Shown: piece after piece, positions 53,154-62,217 of the stretch | Position numbering within the stretch: the stretch's first letter is position 1 | Layout: each line of letters starts with the position of its first letter | Assembly: GCA_002483265.1 (NCBI GenBank) | Contig: DLHO01000025.1 | Coordinates: 62,001 to 126,000 of the forward strand | From: Flavobacteriales bacterium UBA7666 | GTDB lineage: Bacteria; Bacteroidota; Bacteroidia; Flavobacteriales_D; Crocinitomicaceae | Length of the DNA stretch: 64,000 bases | Direction of reading: 5' to 3' | Notes under the pieces: generated by a model | The model's input: the letters and a program-made list of their open reading frames with translations, nothing else | Told to the model about the DNA's origin: nothing | Databases searched by the model: none | Made by a program: the position numbers and the translations under genes

Positions 53154-55043
53154 ATGAAAACAGGACAAATACATGTTTCAACGGAAAATATTTTTCCAAT
53201 TATTAAAAAATTCTTGTATTCCGACCATGAGATTTTCTTACGTGAGTTGGTTTCAAATGCGGTAGATGCAAGTCAGAAATTAAAAGTTCTTGCGTCAACA
53301 GGTGAATATAAAAGTGAGTTGGGAGATCTGAAAGTAGAAGTGCTTTTAGACAAAGAAGCCAAAACTTTGACTATCCGGGATAATGGAATCGGGATGACAG
53401 CCGATGAAATAGATAAATACATTAATCAGATTGCATTTTCAGGTGCGGAAGAGTTCGTAAAACAATACGAAGGAAAAGAAGGGGCAGAAAGCATCATCGG
53501 TCATTTCGGGTTAGGGTTCTATTCTGCATTTATGGTTGCCGAGAAGGTACAGATTCGCACCTTGTCACGTCACGAAGGTTCTCAGGCTGTGCAATGGGAA
53601 AGTAACGGTTCGCCGGAATATACCCTGACAGAAATTGAAAAGGAAACGAGAGGAACAGATATCGTTTTGTTCATCAACGAAGAATCAATTGAATTCCTGG
53701 AAAAACCACGCATTCAGGGAATTCTGGATAAGTATTGTAAATTCCTTCCAATTCCGGTTTTATTCGGAAATAAAGTAGAATACATCAACTCTCCTGAAGG
53801 TGAAATGGACGAAGATGGAAAAGTGAAACGCGTTTCTGTAGATGTTCCGAATCAGGTGAATAACCCGAAACCAGCTTGGACAATTGCCCCGGTTGATTTA
53901 AAAACTGAAGATTACAACTCCTTTTACCGTGAATTGTACCCGATGTCTTTCGAAGATCCTTTATTCCATATTCATTTGAATGTAGATTATCCGTTCAATT
54001 TGACAGGAATTTTGTACTTCCCGAAAATTAAAGAAAACGTAGAGGTTCAGCGAAATAAGATCAACTTGTATTCCAATCAGGTGTTTATTACCGATTCGGT
54101 TGCGGAGATTGTTCCGGAATTTTTGACTTTGCTTCATGGAGTAATTGATTCGCCCGATATTCCTTTGAATGTTTCACGTTCGTACCTTCAAAGTGACGGA
54201 AATGTGAAGAAGATTTCTGCGCACATCACCAAAAAAGTGGCAGATAAGTTGGCGGAAATGTTCAAGAAAGACCGTGCTGATTTTGAATCAAAATGGGATG
54301 ACTTGAAGATCTTTGTGGAATACGGAATGCTTTCGGATGAAAAATTTGCTGAAAAAGCGAAGAGCTTTGCTTTGATCAAAAATACTGACGGAAAATATTA
54401 CACCATTGAAGAGTTTAAAGAGCAAATTGCTCCGTTACAGACAAATAAAGATGGAAAAGTAATTGGATTGTATACACACAGTTTGGAAGAGCATTTTTCG
54501 TTTGTAAAACAAGCAAAAGACCGCGGATTTCAGGTGGCAGTTATTGATGGTCCGCTTGCTTCACATTGGATTTCACTGGTAGAGCAAAGCTTCGAAGGAT
54601 TCAGCTTCATCCGGGTAGATGCAGATGCATTGGATCAATTGATTCAAAAGGAAGGGGAATTGCCAGCTAAATTAACGGATGAGCAACAAACCAGTTTGAA
54701 ACCTTTGTTTGAATCTGCAGTGGATAGTCGAAAATTCAAGATAGAATTTAAGTCGATGAGTGAAACAGATTCGCCAATCATTGTTACCCAGCCCGAGTTT
54801 ATCCGTCGAATGATGGAACAACAAAAAAATGGAGGAGGAGGTTTCTTCGGAGCTTTCCCGGAAACATATAGTATGGTTGTCAATGCAAATCATCAAAAAG
54901 TAGAAGCTTTATTGAGTTTGACTAATGAGGAAGAAAAGTCGACTAAAATTAAGCAGCTAACTGATTTGGCTTTGTTGGCTCAAGGAATGCTGAAAGGCGA
55001 GGAATTGAATAATTTTATTGAGAGAAGTATCTCATTTGTATAA
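53154..55043 (+). CDS. htpG: Molecular chaperone HtpG (Hsp90)
   Basis: This 629-residue bacterial Hsp90 helps fold and stabilise proteins with an ATP-driven clamp. The N-terminal GHKL ATPase shows ELVSNAVDAS (Asn for magnesium), DNGIGM and GHFGLGFYSAFMV. The middle domain contains the catalytic-loop segment LPLNVSRSYLQ-like (PDIPLNVSRSYLQ), and the C-terminal dimer domain ends at the stop. Length is normal for the family. Confidence 0.97.
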   Translation: MKTGQIHVSTENIFPIIKKFLYSDHEIFLRELVSNAVDASQKLKVLASTGEYKSELGDLKVEVLLDKEAKTLTIRDNGIGMTADEIDKYINQIAFSGAEEFVKQYEGKEGAESIIGHFGLGFYSAFMVAEKVQIRTLSRHEGSQAVQWESNGSPEYTLTEIEKETRGTDIVLFINEESIEFLEKPRIQGILDKYCKFLPIPVLFGNKVEYINSPEGEMDEDGKVKRVSVDVPNQVNNPKPAWTIAPVDLKTEDYNSFYRELYPMSFEDPLFHIHLNVDYPFNLTGILYFPKIKENVEVQRNKINLYSNQVFITDSVAEIVPEFLTLLHGVIDSPDIPLNVSRSYLQSDGNVKKISAHITKKVADKLAEMFKKDRADFESKWDDLKIFVEYGMLSDEKFAEKAKSFALIKNTDGKYYTIEEFKEQIAPLQTNKDGKVIGLYTHSLEEHFSFVKQAKDRGFQVAVIDGPLASHWISLVEQSFEGFSFIRVDADALDQLIQKEGELPAKLTDEQQTSLKPLFESAVDSRKFKIEFKSMSETDSPIIVTQPEFIRRMMEQQKNGGGGFFGAFPETYSMVVNANHQKVEALLSLTNEEEKSTKIKQLTDLALLAQGMLKGEELNNFIERSISFV

Positions 55044-55049
55044 CGGATC

Positions 55050-55091
55050 ATTCCCGTTCTGATACATTCGGGACGGGAATTTTATTTTTAT
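55050..55091 (+). terminator. Intrinsic terminator after htpG
   Basis: ATTCCCGT (55050-55057) pairs with ACGGGAAT (55073-55080), followed by T-rich sequence. The next gene starts just after it. Confidence 0.75.
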
Positions 55092-55094
55092 AGC

Positions 55095-55871
55095 GTGTAT
55101 AGTATCATTTTTGCAATTGTAGCATTTGCGGTTTCCGGAGGAAGAATTCTCCCGGCAATCATTGCGTTTTTCGTAGGAGGATTTATAGATCAGGCAGTTC
55201 GTGTTCGAAAAACTCAAGCGGCTAATGGAAATACGGGCGGTTCTCGTCAGTCATTTCAGGATGTTTTTGAATATTACAGGCAGCAAACGCAACAATACGA
55301 CTTCCCTACACAACTTTTAGCGCTTTCGGCATACATGATGAAAAGTGACGGGAAAGTGTTGAAAGCGGAATTGGATTTCGTGAAATCCTTTCTCGCGCAG
55401 CAATTTGGAAATCAGTTCAACACCTCTCATTTACAAACACTCAAGCATTTTTTAGATGCACCAACTATCCCGATTGATCAAATCTGTTCGGATATCCGCA
55501 TGAGAGCACAGGTCGAAATCCGAATCCAACTACTTCATTATTTGTTCGGGATCGCGCAATCAGATGGTCAGGTATCTGATCAGGAAATAAAGACACTGCA
55601 ATACATTGCCAATTTGCTTCAGGTTCCACCAATGGATTTCAGATCCGTAAAAGGAATGTTTAAAGAAAATCTGAATGCAGATTACGAAATTTTAGGTATA
55701 GAAGAATCAGCTTCTGACGAAGAAGTGAAAAAAGCTTATCGTCAAATGGCAGTGCGTTATCACCCGGATAAAGTAGCTTCTTTGGGTGAAGAATACCAAA
55801 AAGGGGCGAAGGAGAAATTCCAACGAATTCAAGAAGCCTATGATAATGTTAAGAAAGCAAGAGGATTGTGA
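55095..55871 (+). CDS. Membrane-anchored TerB/DnaJ-domain protein
   Basis: This 258-residue DjlA-like co-chaperone has an N-terminal hydrophobic segment (about 3-30), a TerB-type domain (about 70-175) and a C-terminal J domain with the HPD triad at residues 223-225. The J domain should stimulate DnaK at the inner membrane. The start is a GTG at 55095; no ATG gives a better N-terminus, because the membrane segment would be lost. It lies 51 bases after htpG, consistent with a chaperone pair, although a terminator lies between. Confidence 0.85.
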   Translation: MYSIIFAIVAFAVSGGRILPAIIAFFVGGFIDQAVRVRKTQAANGNTGGSRQSFQDVFEYYRQQTQQYDFPTQLLALSAYMMKSDGKVLKAELDFVKSFLAQQFGNQFNTSHLQTLKHFLDAPTIPIDQICSDIRMRAQVEIRIQLLHYLFGIAQSDGQVSDQEIKTLQYIANLLQVPPMDFRSVKGMFKENLNADYEILGIEESASDEEVKKAYRQMAVRYHPDKVASLGEEYQKGAKEKFQRIQEAYDNVKKARGL

Positions 55872-56023
55872 TTTTATATCAAGGAGCATGAAGTATCTTG
55901 TTAAAAGCTAGAATAGAAACAAGTTTCCCATAAATTTATCGCAAAGAGCAACTAAAGGCTTAATTGAATCGTCATTCTGTTGCGCATAATTTTGTTTTAT
56001 CGAATAAAATTGTCGTAGTTTGT

Positions 56024-56052
56024 TTGACCTTTTTTGTTGCACTACTTATAAT
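56024..56052 (+). promoter_or_regulatory. Sigma70-like promoter of the CHU_C protein
   Basis: TTGACC (56024-56029), 17 bases and TATAAT (56047-56052) match the E. coli consensus at eleven of twelve bases. The form is unlike the TAnnTTTG promoters seen elsewhere in the window. The ATG is 19 bases downstream. Confidence 0.4.
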
Positions 56053-56071
56053 GAGTATTATCTCGCGTTAG

Positions 56072-59000
56072 ATGAAAACTATACTACTAAATACGATTGA
56101 AAAATCCTGCATACGACTTTTTGTTTTTGCGCTATTTTCTTTATCAATAACAGATACCAATCTTTCTTTTTCTCAAATGCAGCCAAAAGCCAATCGATTG
56201 GACGGCTTTGTGATACGTGAGGTAACTAATTTAGAGAGTTGGAAGAAATTGAATGATCCCAAATACTATTCTCATCCGGAATTTGGAAAACTACCTGAAA
56301 ATGCTCCTTGTGATAGTTGTGTAGAGGTTTTGGAAAAGCGTACAATTGATGAACGCTATTTCGTAAATGCATATGATAATAGTGAGTTCTATACACAAAA
56401 AGCACTGGGAGATCTGCACCAATTCATTAACGGAGAATGGATTACAATCGAACATGAATTACATGCTGTCTCGGGCACACGTTATGAATCCGGTTATTTG
56501 TTGGATCAGGCTATTATTGATTTTTCCACTGCAAGAACGGAATTAAAAACTCCTAACGGCACACTTCGCTTTAACAATTGGAAGTTGATTGTGATACAAA
56601 ACGGAATCGAATCAAATCAATTTATTCCAAACTGGTCTGATTATACCGTGGGTTCAGATGGAGCACTGATTCACAATGTTTTCCCTGGAATTGATGCTGA
56701 AATGATTGTTTTCAGAGGTGCAGTCAAAACGAGTTTTATTATTAAATCCAATGAACTTGGAACTTTCGACAAATTGTTGTTTCGGGAAGAACTCCAAGGA
56801 GCACCTTCTCTTCATGCACAGTTTATTGATGGAACGCATATCCGGGGAATCGGAAGTTTGAAATTAATGTCGGGTTCAACGGAGTTAGCAATGATGGATG
56901 AAGCGAAATTGTTTGCTAAAAACGGCCCGAAAGATCTGGCTCGTTCAGGTGAATATGAAATCTATTCCAATCAAATAGATTTGATTGTCCCTTATGATTG
57001 GATCAATGAAAATATCGGATCATATCAATTGATTGTAGATCCGCTTGTAACAGGAACAGCTACTTTGGCGCAAGCTTCCATCACCGGCTCCAGATACAAT
57101 GCATCATGTAATTTCACCAACTCATGTGATTATAACCTTGTTGTTCCTTGTCCGGCTGCAGCTACTTTTACGGATTTAACTTTCTCTTTCACCTATTCTG
57201 CAAACGGAACAACTTGCTGGCTTCAGGATGGAGCGATGCGAATTTCAACCGGTGCGTGTAACAGTCCGTCTGCAGCAGGATTTTATTGGTTTTGTAACGC
57301 AATCGGTGGAGGAACTTGTTCAGCGACTAATCAAACGGTATACTCTGATTTAGCAGCTTGTTTGCCCACTCCTTCAGCTGCAAACTGTGTTGCTGGTGGT
57401 CAGAATATTACATTTACATTGAAATTCTTCCGTTCGTGCTGGGGAGCAACTGGTTGTTCCAATACATGTATCGGAGCTGCATCACCTTGGGTAATGAATG
57501 TGACAGGAAGAACACTGGAATACACGAATCCGGCTACTCCAATTACACTTTCAGGAACTACTGTTTGTCAGGGTGGCTCACTTACAGCATCAACTTCTGC
57601 TGTATATGGAATTCCGGGATATACCTATAATTGGAGCTTTAGCCCAACCGGTGTACCAAGCATTGGAACGGGAACAAGTACGAGTATTTCATTTCCAACT
57701 TCAGGTTCCGTGATAGTGTATTCCATTGTTACAGACCTTTGTGGGAATCAGGTTACAAGTAACCGAACAGTAACAGTTACTCCGGGAACTCCTCCAACTA
57801 TTGCAGCCGGTGGATCAACTACTTTTTGTACAGGTGGTTCTGTCGTTTTGACTTCCTCTTCAGCTACCGGAAATACCTGGTCAACAGGAGCAACAACTCA
57901 ATCGATTACGGTTACAGCAGGTGGTTCTTATACGGTCACAGTTCTTGGCGGCGGCGGTTGTTCTGCCACATCCGCAGCAACAGTGGTAACAGTTACACCA
58001 CTTCCGGCCACACCAACCATTACTCCAAGCGGACCAACTACATTTTGTGCCGGTGGTTCCGTTACTTTGACTTCTTCGTCTGCAACCGGAAACACGTGGT
58101 CAACCGGAGCAACCACTCAGTCTATTGTCGTTTCTACTAGTGGAACTTACTCCTTAACTGTTTCAACAAGTGGTTGTACTTCAGCATCTGCTTCAACAAC
58201 CATTACAGTAAATCCACTTCCGGTTGTACCAACGATTACAGCTAGCGGTCCAACCACATTCTGTGCGGGAGGTTCTGTTACCTTAACATCTTCGTCTGCA
58301 ACGGGAAATACCTGGTCAACAACAGAGATCACCCAAGTAATAACTGTTACAACAAGTGGTTCATACACAGTAACTGTTTCCAGTGGTTCTTGCTCTTCAA
58401 CATCTGTAGCAACAGTCGTGACGGTTAATCCACTTCCCGCTGTACCAACTATTACAGCTAGTGGTCCAACAACCTTCTGTACAGGAGGTTCGGTTACTTT
58501 AACTTCTTCGTCCGCAACCGGAAATACTTGGTCAACCGGAGCAACAACACAAACTATTACAGCAACAACAGCAGGTTCTTACACCGTTACAGTTTCGAAT
58601 GGTTCCTGTTCTTCTGTATCAGCAGCAACAGTAATTACAGTGAATCCACTTCCTGCTGTGCCAACGATTACAGCTAGTGGATCAACGACTTTCTGTGCCG
58701 GTGGCTCTGTGACATTAACGTCTTCATCTGCAACCGGAAATACTTGGTCAACAGGAGCGACAACTTCATCCATTACAGTAACAACAGCAGGTTCTTATAC
58801 AGTTACGGTTTCGAACGGATCGTGTTCATCGACTTCGGCAGCAACGGTAGTTACAGTGAATCCGCTTCCGCCCGTGCCAACAATTACAGCTGGTGGGCCA
58901 ACAACATTCTGTGCCGGTGGTTCCGTTACTTTAACATCTTCGTCTGCAACCGGAAATACTTGGTCAACGGGAGCAACCACTCAATCAATCACAGTAACAA

Positions 59001-60757
59001 CAGCGGGTTCTTATACGGTTACGGTTTCGAACGGATCATGTTCATCCACTTCATCCACTACGGTAGTGACAGTAAATCCACTTCCTGCTATACCAACTAT
59101 TACAGCTGGTGGCTCAACGACATTCTGTACGGGAGGTTCTGTTACCTTAACTTCTTCCTCCGCAACTGGAAATACCTGGTCAACCGGAGCAACAACTCAA
59201 TCAATTACAGTGACAACAGCAGGCTCTTATACGGTAACTGTTTCAAACGGATCATGCTCATCAACATCAGCAGCAACAGTTGTTACTGTTAATCCACTTC
59301 CGGCTGTGCCGACAATTACAGCTGGTGGATCAACGACTTTCTGTGCCGGTGGCTCTGTGACATTAACGTCTTCATCTGCAACTGGAAATACTTGGTCAAG
59401 CGGTGCAACAAACCAATCAATTACAGTTTCTACTGGTGGTTCATATACCGTATCGGTTTCGGTTTTAGGTTGTTCTTCAACATCTGTTCCAACTGTAATT
59501 ACGGTAAATCCAATTCCTACAGTCACTGCGTCGAATAATGGCCCTTTATGTGTGAATCAACCATTAAATCTAACTGCGACAGGAACAACAGGAGGAACTT
59601 ATTTGTGGACAGGACCGAATTCTTTCAGTTCAACTTCCCAGAACCCGAGTATTGCTTCTGTAACAAGTAGCGATTTTGGAGTCTACACGGTAACCATAAC
59701 TGTCAACTCTTGTACTGCTTCAGCGACTACAAACGTAACCATGAATTCAGGAACTTCGACTGCGATCACTGCTGCCGGGCCTTTCTGTGCAAATGGGGGT
59801 GCATTTACTCTTTCTGCGGCAAGTCCGGGAGGGAATTGGTCGGGAACTGGAATTGTAAACACCACGACAGGATTGTTTGATCCAAGTGTTTCAGGGCCGG
59901 GTTCATTTATCATTACTTACGATATTCCCGGTTCGTGTTCCGGAGCTTCAACAACAACGATTCTTGTGAATCCGGCACCATTGACCAATTTTATGGCTGA
60001 TACCTTATCCGGTTGTCCTCCTTTGGCAGTCAATTTCACAAACTCTACACCTTCAACCTCAAGCGCTCAATGGAATTTTGGTAACGGTCAAACAGCTGCA
60101 TCTTTGCTTACGAGTTCCGCGAGTTTTACTTCTACGGGGTGTTTTACAGTGTCTTTAACGGTTACCGATGGAAACGGATGCACTGCAACTTCAACAAAGG
60201 TTAACTTTATCTGCGTTAATCCGAATGCTGATGCATCATTTACACCTTCTCCTTACGATGCAACGATTACACATCCTGAAATTCATTTTATCAATACTTC
60301 ATCCAACGCCACAAGCTATAGTTGGAACTTTGGAGACGGAGGTAACTCGATTGCTTTTTCACCTACACATACCTACGATGAGGTTGCAAGTAACTATACG
60401 GTGCAATTAGTTGCGACAAACACTTTTGGTTGTTCTGATACAAGCTGGATAGTAGTTCGTGTCCTGGATGAATTGGTTTATTATGTTCCAAACTCATTTA
60501 CTCCAAATGGAGATGAGCATAACAATACATTCCAGCCGGTCTTTACTTCAGGCTTTGATCCATATAGTTTCAGATTACTCATTTTTAACCGTTGGGGAGA
60601 AACCATATTCGAATCCAAAGATGCAAAAGTGGGGTGGGATGGAACCTATAACGGAGTGTTAGTTCAGGAAGGAATCTACAGCTGGACAGTCACATTTAAA
60701 GATCCGGATACGGATAAAAAGTTCTCAGCAAACGGACATATGAGTTTGATAAAGTAA
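56072..60757 (+). CDS. Large CHU_C (T9SS type B) surface protein with Ig-like repeats
   Basis: This 1561-residue secreted protein has a signal peptide ending about LSFSQ (residue 35). An N-terminal region of about 300 residues has no match I recognise (it contains WKLIVIQNG and IDLIVPYDWI). A cysteine-rich segment (about 340-490) follows, then eight Ig-like repeats of about 72 residues (bases 57781-59514), further Ig-like and two PKD domains (about 1300-1450), and the C-terminal CHU_C/type B sorting domain with SFTPNGDEHNNTF, FNRWGETIFES and the closing GHMSLIK. The protein is probably held on the surface or in the matrix. The sorting domain is unlike the type A domains of the other proteins here. 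Confidence 0.88.
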   Translation: MKTILLNTIEKSCIRLFVFALFSLSITDTNLSFSQMQPKANRLDGFVIREVTNLESWKKLNDPKYYSHPEFGKLPENAPCDSCVEVLEKRTIDERYFVNAYDNSEFYTQKALGDLHQFINGEWITIEHELHAVSGTRYESGYLLDQAIIDFSTARTELKTPNGTLRFNNWKLIVIQNGIESNQFIPNWSDYTVGSDGALIHNVFPGIDAEMIVFRGAVKTSFIIKSNELGTFDKLLFREELQGAPSLHAQFIDGTHIRGIGSLKLMSGSTELAMMDEAKLFAKNGPKDLARSGEYEIYSNQIDLIVPYDWINENIGSYQLIVDPLVTGTATLAQASITGSRYNASCNFTNSCDYNLVVPCPAAATFTDLTFSFTYSANGTTCWLQDGAMRISTGACNSPSAAGFYWFCNAIGGGTCSATNQTVYSDLAACLPTPSAANCVAGGQNITFTLKFFRSCWGATGCSNTCIGAASPWVMNVTGRTLEYTNPATPITLSGTTVCQGGSLTASTSAVYGIPGYTYNWSFSPTGVPSIGTGTSTSISFPTSGSVIVYSIVTDLCGNQVTSNRTVTVTPGTPPTIAAGGSTTFCTGGSVVLTSSSATGNTWSTGATTQSITVTAGGSYTVTVLGGGGCSATSAATVVTVTPLPATPTITPSGPTTFCAGGSVTLTSSSATGNTWSTGATTQSIVVSTSGTYSLTVSTSGCTSASASTTITVNPLPVVPTITASGPTTFCAGGSVTLTSSSATGNTWSTTEITQVITVTTSGSYTVTVSSGSCSSTSVATVVTVNPLPAVPTITASGPTTFCTGGSVTLTSSSATGNTWSTGATTQTITATTAGSYTVTVSNGSCSSVSAATVITVNPLPAVPTITASGSTTFCAGGSVTLTSSSATGNTWSTGATTSSITVTTAGSYTVTVSNGSCSSTSAATVVTVNPLPPVPTITAGGPTTFCAGGSVTLTSSSATGNTWSTGATTQSITVTTAGSYTVTVSNGSCSSTSSTTVVTVNPLPAIPTITAGGSTTFCTGGSVTLTSSSATGNTWSTGATTQSITVTTAGSYTVTVSNGSCSSTSAATVVTVNPLPAVPTITAGGSTTFCAGGSVTLTSSSATGNTWSSGATNQSITVSTGGSYTVSVSVLGCSSTSVPTVITVNPIPTVTASNNGPLCVNQPLNLTATGTTGGTYLWTGPNSFSSTSQNPSIASVTSSDFGVYTVTITVNSCTASATTNVTMNSGTSTAITAAGPFCANGGAFTLSAASPGGNWSGTGIVNTTTGLFDPSVSGPGSFIITYDIPGSCSGASTTTILVNPAPLTNFMADTLSGCPPLAVNFTNSTPSTSSAQWNFGNGQTAASLLTSSASFTSTGCFTVSLTVTDGNGCTATSTKVNFICVNPNADASFTPSPYDATITHPEIHFINTSSNATSYSWNFGDGGNSIAFSPTHTYDEVASNYTVQLVATNTFGCSDTSWIVVRVLDELVYYVPNSFTPNGDEHNNTFQPVFTSGFDPYSFRLLIFNRWGETIFESKDAKVGWDGTYNGVLVQEGIYSWTVTFKDPDTDKKFSANGHMSLIK
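57781..59514 (+). repeat. Eight tandem ~216-bp repeats coding for Ig-like domains
   Basis: Units share TFC(A/T)GGSVTLTSSSATGNTWS, the ATTQSIT turn, AGSYTVTVS and VVTVNPLP, with two cysteines each. Units 4-7 are the closest in sequence. Compared with the repeat of the 2255-residue protease, the tryptophan core (NTWS versus YLWS) and the second cysteine (SCSS versus GCQS) differ, so the arrays were amplified separately. Confidence 0.85.
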
Positions 60758-60850
60758 AGTTCAAAAGACTCAAATAGTTCAAAGCCAGTATGCTCTAATC
60801 AGTTACAGGTAACCATATTTTGAACATTTTAACTCTTTGAACAATTCAAC
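60758..60850. repeat. Palindromic GTTCAA-rich repeat between convergent genes
   Basis: AGTTCAAAAGACTC, ATAGTTCAAA, TTTTGAACATTTT and CTTTGAACAATTC form fold-back pairs between the CHU_C and methylase genes. It resembles the block at 32163-32222 and may act as a terminator for both. Confidence 0.5.
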
Positions 60851-60860
60851 TTAGGGAAAT

Positions 60861-61571
60861 TTATAATTTCCCTATAGCAAACATGGTTGGCTGCTTACTC
60901 AAATCGTATGCATTTTCCCGCCAGTCTTTAATCGTTTTAGTTTGGATACGTTCAGTAAACAGGGTTAGATTCGACGCCACGCATAGCAAAGTGTCATCTG
61001 CCAATTCATTCAATGCATCTTCAAAAACGTGCATGGTTCTGAAAGGAGTATCCATGAATAATTGGGTTTCTCCACTTCTGCGAACACGTTGTTCCAAATC
61101 TTTGAGCTTGCGTGCACGTTCCTTTTTCTCTTTCGGCAAGTATCCGTGAAATGAAAATTGCTGTCCGTTAAAACCACTGCCAATAAGTGTAAGAAGAATA
61201 GAGCTTGGACCAACAGTTGGGCAAACGTGAATATCACTTTCATGAGCCAATGCAACTAAAACGGCTCCAGGGTCTGCAATTCCTGCACAACCGGCCTCAC
61301 TAATAATTCCAACACTTTTTCCGGCTTTCATGGCTTTAATTAAGTGATGAAGCTCAGAAGCATTGGTAGATTTATTCAGGATAAAAAATTCAGATTCATC
61401 AATAGGAAAAGTACGATCTATTTTGCGCAGTAACCTGCGGGCAGATTTGATATCTTCAACCGCGAATACACGCAATTCACTGGCAATTTCAGCTACTTTT
61501 TGAGGGATGATGTCTTCTGTTGATTCTCCTCCAAGTGTATTTGGAATAAGGTATAAATTACCTGCGCTCAT
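60861..61571 (-). CDS. SAM-dependent methyltransferase, RsmI-like
   Basis: This 236-residue protein of the tetrapyrrole methylase superfamily is related to RsmI, which methylates 16S rRNA C1402. It has SAGNLYLIPNTLGG at the start, the SEAGCAGIADPGAVLV motif and PTVGPSSILLTLIGSGF, all typical. It is shorter than usual RsmI (about 280 residues), so it may be a paralogue with another substrate. It overlaps the phosphatase gene by one base (TAATG). Confidence 0.78.
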   Translation of the reverse strand: MSAGNLYLIPNTLGGESTEDIIPQKVAEIASELRVFAVEDIKSARRLLRKIDRTFPIDESEFFILNKSTNASELHHLIKAMKAGKSVGIISEAGCAGIADPGAVLVALAHESDIHVCPTVGPSSILLTLIGSGFNGQQFSFHGYLPKEKKERARKLKDLEQRVRRSGETQLFMDTPFRTMHVFEDALNELADDTLLCVASNLTLFTERIQTKTIKDWRENAYDLSKQPTMFAIGKL

Positions 61572-62038
61572 TACTTTTCTATTAATTGGTTGTTCTTTAA
61601 AAATGCGTCTGTTGTCTGATCCAATAATTCAATCACTTCCTTGAAATTCATGTCAGTTCCATAATAAGGATCGGGAACTTCTAAATTCTGTTCAGGATAC
61701 AATTCGTTCAGAAATAGCCGCACTTTTTGCTTATCCTGTTCGTTTCTGGCTAAGCGCAAAATGTTTTGCTCATTGCTTTTATCCATTGCAAAGATAATGT
61801 CATAATTGTCAAAATCAGCTACTGAAAATTGGCGGGCACGTAATTCATCAATTGAAACACCATATTCCCGGGAAATTCTTCGCATGCGATCATCGGGCTT
61901 CTTACCAACATGGTAATTTGCTGTTCCGGCAGAATCTACTTCGATTGATAAGTCATGTATTTTTGCTTTATGCCTTAGCCAGCCGTCAGCCATAGGCGAG
62001 CGACAAATATTTCCCAAACAAACCATTAAAACACGCAT
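61571..62038 (-). CDS. Low-molecular-weight protein tyrosine phosphatase
   Basis: This 155-residue enzyme removes phosphate from tyrosine or small phosphate esters. The P-loop C-x5-R-S is CLGNICRS with Cys7 and Arg13, and the general acid is Asp123 in VPDPYYG. It is probably cytoplasmic. It is translated first in the pair with the RsmI-like methylase, whose ATG overlaps its stop. Confidence 0.92.
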   Translation of the reverse strand: MRVLMVCLGNICRSPMADGWLRHKAKIHDLSIEVDSAGTANYHVGKKPDDRMRRISREYGVSIDELRARQFSVADFDNYDIIFAMDKSNEQNILRLARNEQDKQKVRLFLNELYPEQNLEVPDPYYGTDMNFKEVIELLDQTTDAFLKNNQLIEK

Positions 62039-62057
62039 AACCGCTACTATTTGGGTG

Positions 62058-62065
62058 CAAAGTTA
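62058..62065 (-). promoter_or_regulatory. Likely -7 element of the phosphatase operon
   Basis: On the minus strand this reads TAACTTTG, matching TAnnTTTG, with TTC 20 bases upstream (62086-62088). It lies 19 bases before the start codon. Confidence 0.55.
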
Positions 62066-62217
62066 CTTTTTTAACTTGATTCCGCGAAATCTTCATTGAT
62101 TCACACAATTTGTTAGTTTAAACAAACTGTTTATTCATTTAACATTTTTTGATTCCAACGAACACAACTAACTGTATCTTATAATCGTTATATTCATGTA
62201 AATCAATAGTAAAGACC

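Noticed and set aside
57928..59526. Several minus-strand frames of 60-100 residues with a common VAPVDQVFPVADE motif
   Set aside because: They lie antisense to the Ig-like repeats of the 1561-residue protein, and their mutual similarity merely mirrors that array.
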